A program made the translations under genes and the position numbers. From Pseudomonadota bacterium (GTDB lineage Bacteria > Myxococcota > Polyangia > Polyangiales > Polyangiaceae), in the NCBI GenBank assembly GCA_023419055.1, contig JAEZYO010000433.1:1-6195 (forward strand): a DNA stretch of 6,195 bases. Direction: 5' to 3'. This document shows, in pieces, positions 3,872-6,195 of this stretch (position 1 is its first letter; each line of letters starts with the position of its first letter). Below the pieces are notes generated by a model. That model was not told the DNA's origin, did no database searches, and worked only from the letters and a program-made list of their open reading frames with translations.

Positions 3872-6195
3872 ATGACGTGGTTGACGCATCTCGGGCGTAC
3901 TTATCTGCTCGCCCCTGGCCTCGTGTGCATGGCCGTCGCCGGCGCGTGCAGTGATCAGGGCGCCGGCGGGGGAACCGGAGGGACGACGGGCAGCGGCGCT
4001 ACTGGTGCGGGCGCGAGTGGCGCTGGTGCGAGTGGAGGTGGCGGCGGAACGACCGCCAACACGGGTGGCAGCGCGCAGAACGGCGGCACCGGCGGCGGCA
4101 CCGCCGGCAGCAGCGGCTCGGCGGGCCTCGGCGGCAACCTGGGCTCCGAAGAGCCCTATCCGATCCCTGAGAACCTGCCCGCCGAGACGGGCGCGGATCT
4201 GTGGCTCAGGTACCCCAAGGTTCCGATCCCGGGCCGCCTGGCGGAGTATCAGGCCGCGTTCACTCAGGTCGTCAGCGAGGCTGGTGAAGCGAGCATCCAG
4301 GCTGCGTCGGAAGAGCTGGTGCTCGGCTTGAGCGGGCTCACGGGTAACGCCGTGAGCGCTGGTACCACGGTGAGCGGCGCCGGCGCAGTGGTGATCGGCA
4401 CGCCCGAGACGTCTCCCATCATTGCAGCGCTCCCGCTCGCGAGCGAGCTCGCCGCGCTCGGTCCCGAGGGCTACCTGGTGCGCGCCACGGAGTCAGGCGG
4501 GCAGAGCATCATCGCCGTCGCGGCGAACACCGAGATCGGCGTGCTGTACGGCAGCTTCGCGCTCCTCCGGCACCTGACGACGCACAGCAAGCTCGAGGGG
4601 CTTTCGCTCAGCGGGTCACCCAAGATCAAGAACCGGTTGCTCAACCACTGGGACAACCTCAACGGCACGGTCGAGCGCGGCTACGCTGGTACCTCGATCT
4701 GGTGGCCCGGGTCGCCCGAGCGCTGGAAGGCGTACGCCCGAGCGAACGCGTCGATCGGGATCAACGGCACGTCCATCACCAACGTCAACGCCGACGAAGC
4801 GGTGCTCAACCGCATCGCGGACGTGAAGGCGCGTGCGGACGCGCTGCGTCCGTACGGGATCAAGGTCTACCTCACTGCTCCCTTCAACGCGCCACAGACG
4901 CTCGGCGGCCTCGGCACTTCCGATCCCACGAACGCGAGCGTCAAGGGTTGGTGGGCCGACAAGGCCGACGAGATCTACGCGCAGATCCCTGATTTTGGCG
5001 GATTTTTGATCAAGGCCAACTCGGAGGGCCAGCCCGGGCCCCTGCAGTACAACAAGACTCACGCCGAGGGCGCGAACGCGCTCGCCGCTGCCGTGGAGCC
5101 CCACGGCGGTATCGTGCTGTGGCGGGCGTTCGTGTACTCGGAGACGAACCCGGCCGACCGCATCACCCAGGCCTACGACCAATTCAAGCCGCTCGACGGT
5201 CAGTTCGACGACAACGTGCTCGTCCAGGTCAAGAACGGTCCGCTCGACTTCCAGCCGCGTGAGCCGTTCAGTCCGTTGTTCGGCGGCATGCCGGGTACGC
5301 CGCTCGCGCTCGAGCTCCAGATCACCAAGGAGTACCTGGGCGAAGACACGCACCTCGCGTACCTCGGGCCGATGTGGGAAGAGGTCTTGAAGGCCGATGT
5401 GAAAGGGGACGGCGCGGGCTCGACCGTGGCTCGCGTCATCGACGGATCACTCGAGAGTCACAGCCTGACCGCCATCTCGGGCGTGTCCAACGTCGGGAAG
5501 GACACGAGCTGGACCGGGTCTCACTTCAACCAGGCCAACTGGTACGCGTACGGTCGCCTGGCGTGGGACCCCGACGCATCGGCCCAGACCGTCGCGGAAG
5601 AGTGGGTCCGGCAAACCTTCTCGAACGACCCGACTTTCGTCGCGCCAGTAGTCGGGATGATGATGGGCTCACACCAGACGCTGGTCGACTACATGACCCC
5701 GCTCGGTCTCGCCCACATCATGGGCGACGATCAGCACTACGGACCGGGGCCCTGGCTGAACTCGTTCGGAGACCACCCCGAGTGGAACCCCGTCTACTAT
5801 CACAAGGCCGACGCCCAGGGCCTCGGCTTCAACCGCACCGCGACGGGTAGCAACGCGGTCGGGCAATACGCGAGCGCGGTAGGAAGCGTCTTCGCGGATC
5901 GGGCCACCATCCCCGAAGACTTTCTGCTCTTCTTCCATCACGTCGGCTGGTCGGAGACACTCGCTTCGGGCAGGACCCTCTGGGCCGAGCTCGTCCACCG
6001 CTACAGCGCGGGTGTCGACGGGGTCCAGGTCATGCGCGACACCTGGGCGCCGCTCTCGAACCGCATCGACAGCCAGCGATTCGGTGAGGTCACCGACTTC
6101 CTCGAGATCCAGCACTACGAGGCGCGCTGGTGGCGTGACGCTTGCCTCGCCTACTTCACGTCGGTCTCGCAGCAGCCGATCCCGGAGGGCTACGC
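3872..6195 (+). CDS. Surface lipoprotein GH67 alpha-glucuronidase (aguA-type), 3' end cut by the window
   Basis: This gene encodes an inverting alpha-glucuronidase that releases (4-O-methyl-)D-glucuronic acid from the terminal xylose of glucuronoxylo-oligosaccharides. The ATG at 3872 has a Shine-Dalgarno, and the frame is open for 774 codons to the edge. Residues 1-25 are a lipoprotein signal (VAGAC, Cys26), residues 30-92 a Gly-rich spacer, about 93-250 the N-terminal beta domain (LYGSFALLR near its end), and from 251 (KIKNRLLNHWDN) the barrel. E385 in KANSEGQPGP matches the family's general acid. D459 in KNGPLDFQ and E487 in LQITKEY match the two residues that activate water, with the 28-residue spacing known from characterised GH67 enzymes. 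The C-terminal helical region has WNPVYYHKADAQGLGF (638 onward) and TGSNAV. The usual HHVP reads HHVGW (689-693) here. Allowing for the roughly 100-residue leader and spacer, only a few tens of residues are probably missing. A membrane-anchored GH67 is known from Cellvibrio, so the location is plausible. Confidence 0.93.
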   Translation, partial: MTWLTHLGRTYLLAPGLVCMAVAGACSDQGAGGGTGGTTGSGATGAGASGAGASGGGGGTTANTGGSAQNGGTGGGTAGSSGSAGLGGNLGSEEPYPIPENLPAETGADLWLRYPKVPIPGRLAEYQAAFTQVVSEAGEASIQAASEELVLGLSGLTGNAVSAGTTVSGAGAVVIGTPETSPIIAALPLASELAALGPEGYLVRATESGGQSIIAVAANTEIGVLYGSFALLRHLTTHSKLEGLSLSGSPKIKNRLLNHWDNLNGTVERGYAGTSIWWPGSPERWKAYARANASIGINGTSITNVNADEAVLNRIADVKARADALRPYGIKVYLTAPFNAPQTLGGLGTSDPTNASVKGWWADKADEIYAQIPDFGGFLIKANSEGQPGPLQYNKTHAEGANALAAAVEPHGGIVLWRAFVYSETNPADRITQAYDQFKPLDGQFDDNVLVQVKNGPLDFQPREPFSPLFGGMPGTPLALELQITKEYLGEDTHLAYLGPMWEEVLKADVKGDGAGSTVARVIDGSLESHSLTAISGVSNVGKDTSWTGSHFNQANWYAYGRLAWDPDASAQTVAEEWVRQTFSNDPTFVAPVVGMMMGSHQTLVDYMTPLGLAHIMGDDQHYGPGPWLNSFGDHPEWNPVYYHKADAQGLGFNRTATGSNAVGQYASAVGSVFADRATIPEDFLLFFHHVGWSETLASGRTLWAELVHRYSAGVDGVQVMRDTWAPLSNRIDSQRFGEVTDFLEIQHYEARWWRDACLAYFTSVSQQPIPEGY
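3959..4147 (+). other. Low-complexity spacer of the GH67 lipoprotein
   Basis: Residues 30-92 of the GH67 protein are Gly/Thr/Ser/Ala/Asn-rich (GTGGTTGSG, GAGASGAGASGG, NTGGSAQNGG). There is a short GAGAS duplication but no long regular repeat, unlike the spacers of the two GH30 genes. It separates the lipidated Cys26 from the folded domain that begins near E93 and most likely acts as a flexible stalk. Confidence 0.8.

Noticed and set aside
2192..3889. 565-codon open frame on the - strand covering almost all of the second GH30 gene
   Set aside because: Its product is Arg/Val/Ala-rich without any recognisable domain. Long antisense frames are expected opposite GC-rich genes with biased third positions, and the + strand frame has clear GH30 motifs.
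4616..5353. 245-codon open frame on the - strand opposite the GH67 barrel
   Set aside because: It lies opposite the most conserved catalytic part of GH67 and has no domain of its own; a composition artefact.
3872..6195. GH67 gene as a truncated pseudogene
   Set aside because: The missing stop is only due to the window edge; the frame is intact and all three catalytic residues are present.

Overview
The window is high-GC DNA carrying four genes head to tail on the + strand, all in the same reading frame register. They appear to form one transcription unit. The protein style, a lipoprotein signal peptide followed by a long Gly/Ser/Ala/Thr/Asn-rich spacer and then a catalytic domain, is characteristic of large-genome myxobacteria (Myxococcota, Polyangiales/Sorangium-like). 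This assignment rests on style and base composition, not on a marker gene.

Layout: (1) positions 1-307 hold the 3' end of an unidentified gene, reading only a Gly/Ser/Thr-rich tail with eleven GST tripeptides. (2) A 54-bp gap contains a 12-bp block with stop codons in all six frames, then a good Shine-Dalgarno. (3) 362-2092 encodes a lipoprotein GH30 glycoside hydrolase with seven copies of a GGASN(A/T) hexapeptide in its spacer. (4) A 75-bp gap contains a perfect 13-bp inverted repeat. (5) 2168-3868 encodes a second lipoprotein GH30, a diverged tandem paralogue of the first. (6) After 3 bp, 3872 to the window end encodes a lipoprotein GH67 alpha-glucuronidase, cut by the window edge very near its C-terminus. 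No gene-free stretch exceeds 300 bases.

How they may work together: GH67 enzymes remove (4-O-methyl)-glucuronic acid from the non-reducing end of glucuronoxylo-oligosaccharides. GH30 enzymes are retaining beta-glycosidases, several of which act on xylans or xylo-oligosaccharides. All three enzymes look membrane-anchored by a lipidated Cys and held on a flexible stalk, so the simplest reading is a surface-tethered set that trims glucuronoxylan fragments. The GH67 assignment is strong. The GH30 family assignment is strong, but the substrate of the two GH30 enzymes is inferred mainly from the neighbour. No transporter, regulator, mobile element, tRNA/rRNA or CRISPR array was seen.

Nothing here proves an undescribed system. 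The points most worth a second look are the repeat-built stalks with a different repeat in each gene, the hairpin between the tandem GH30 genes, the shared Cys pair next to both GH30 catalytic glutamates, and the changed HHVP motif in the GH67.
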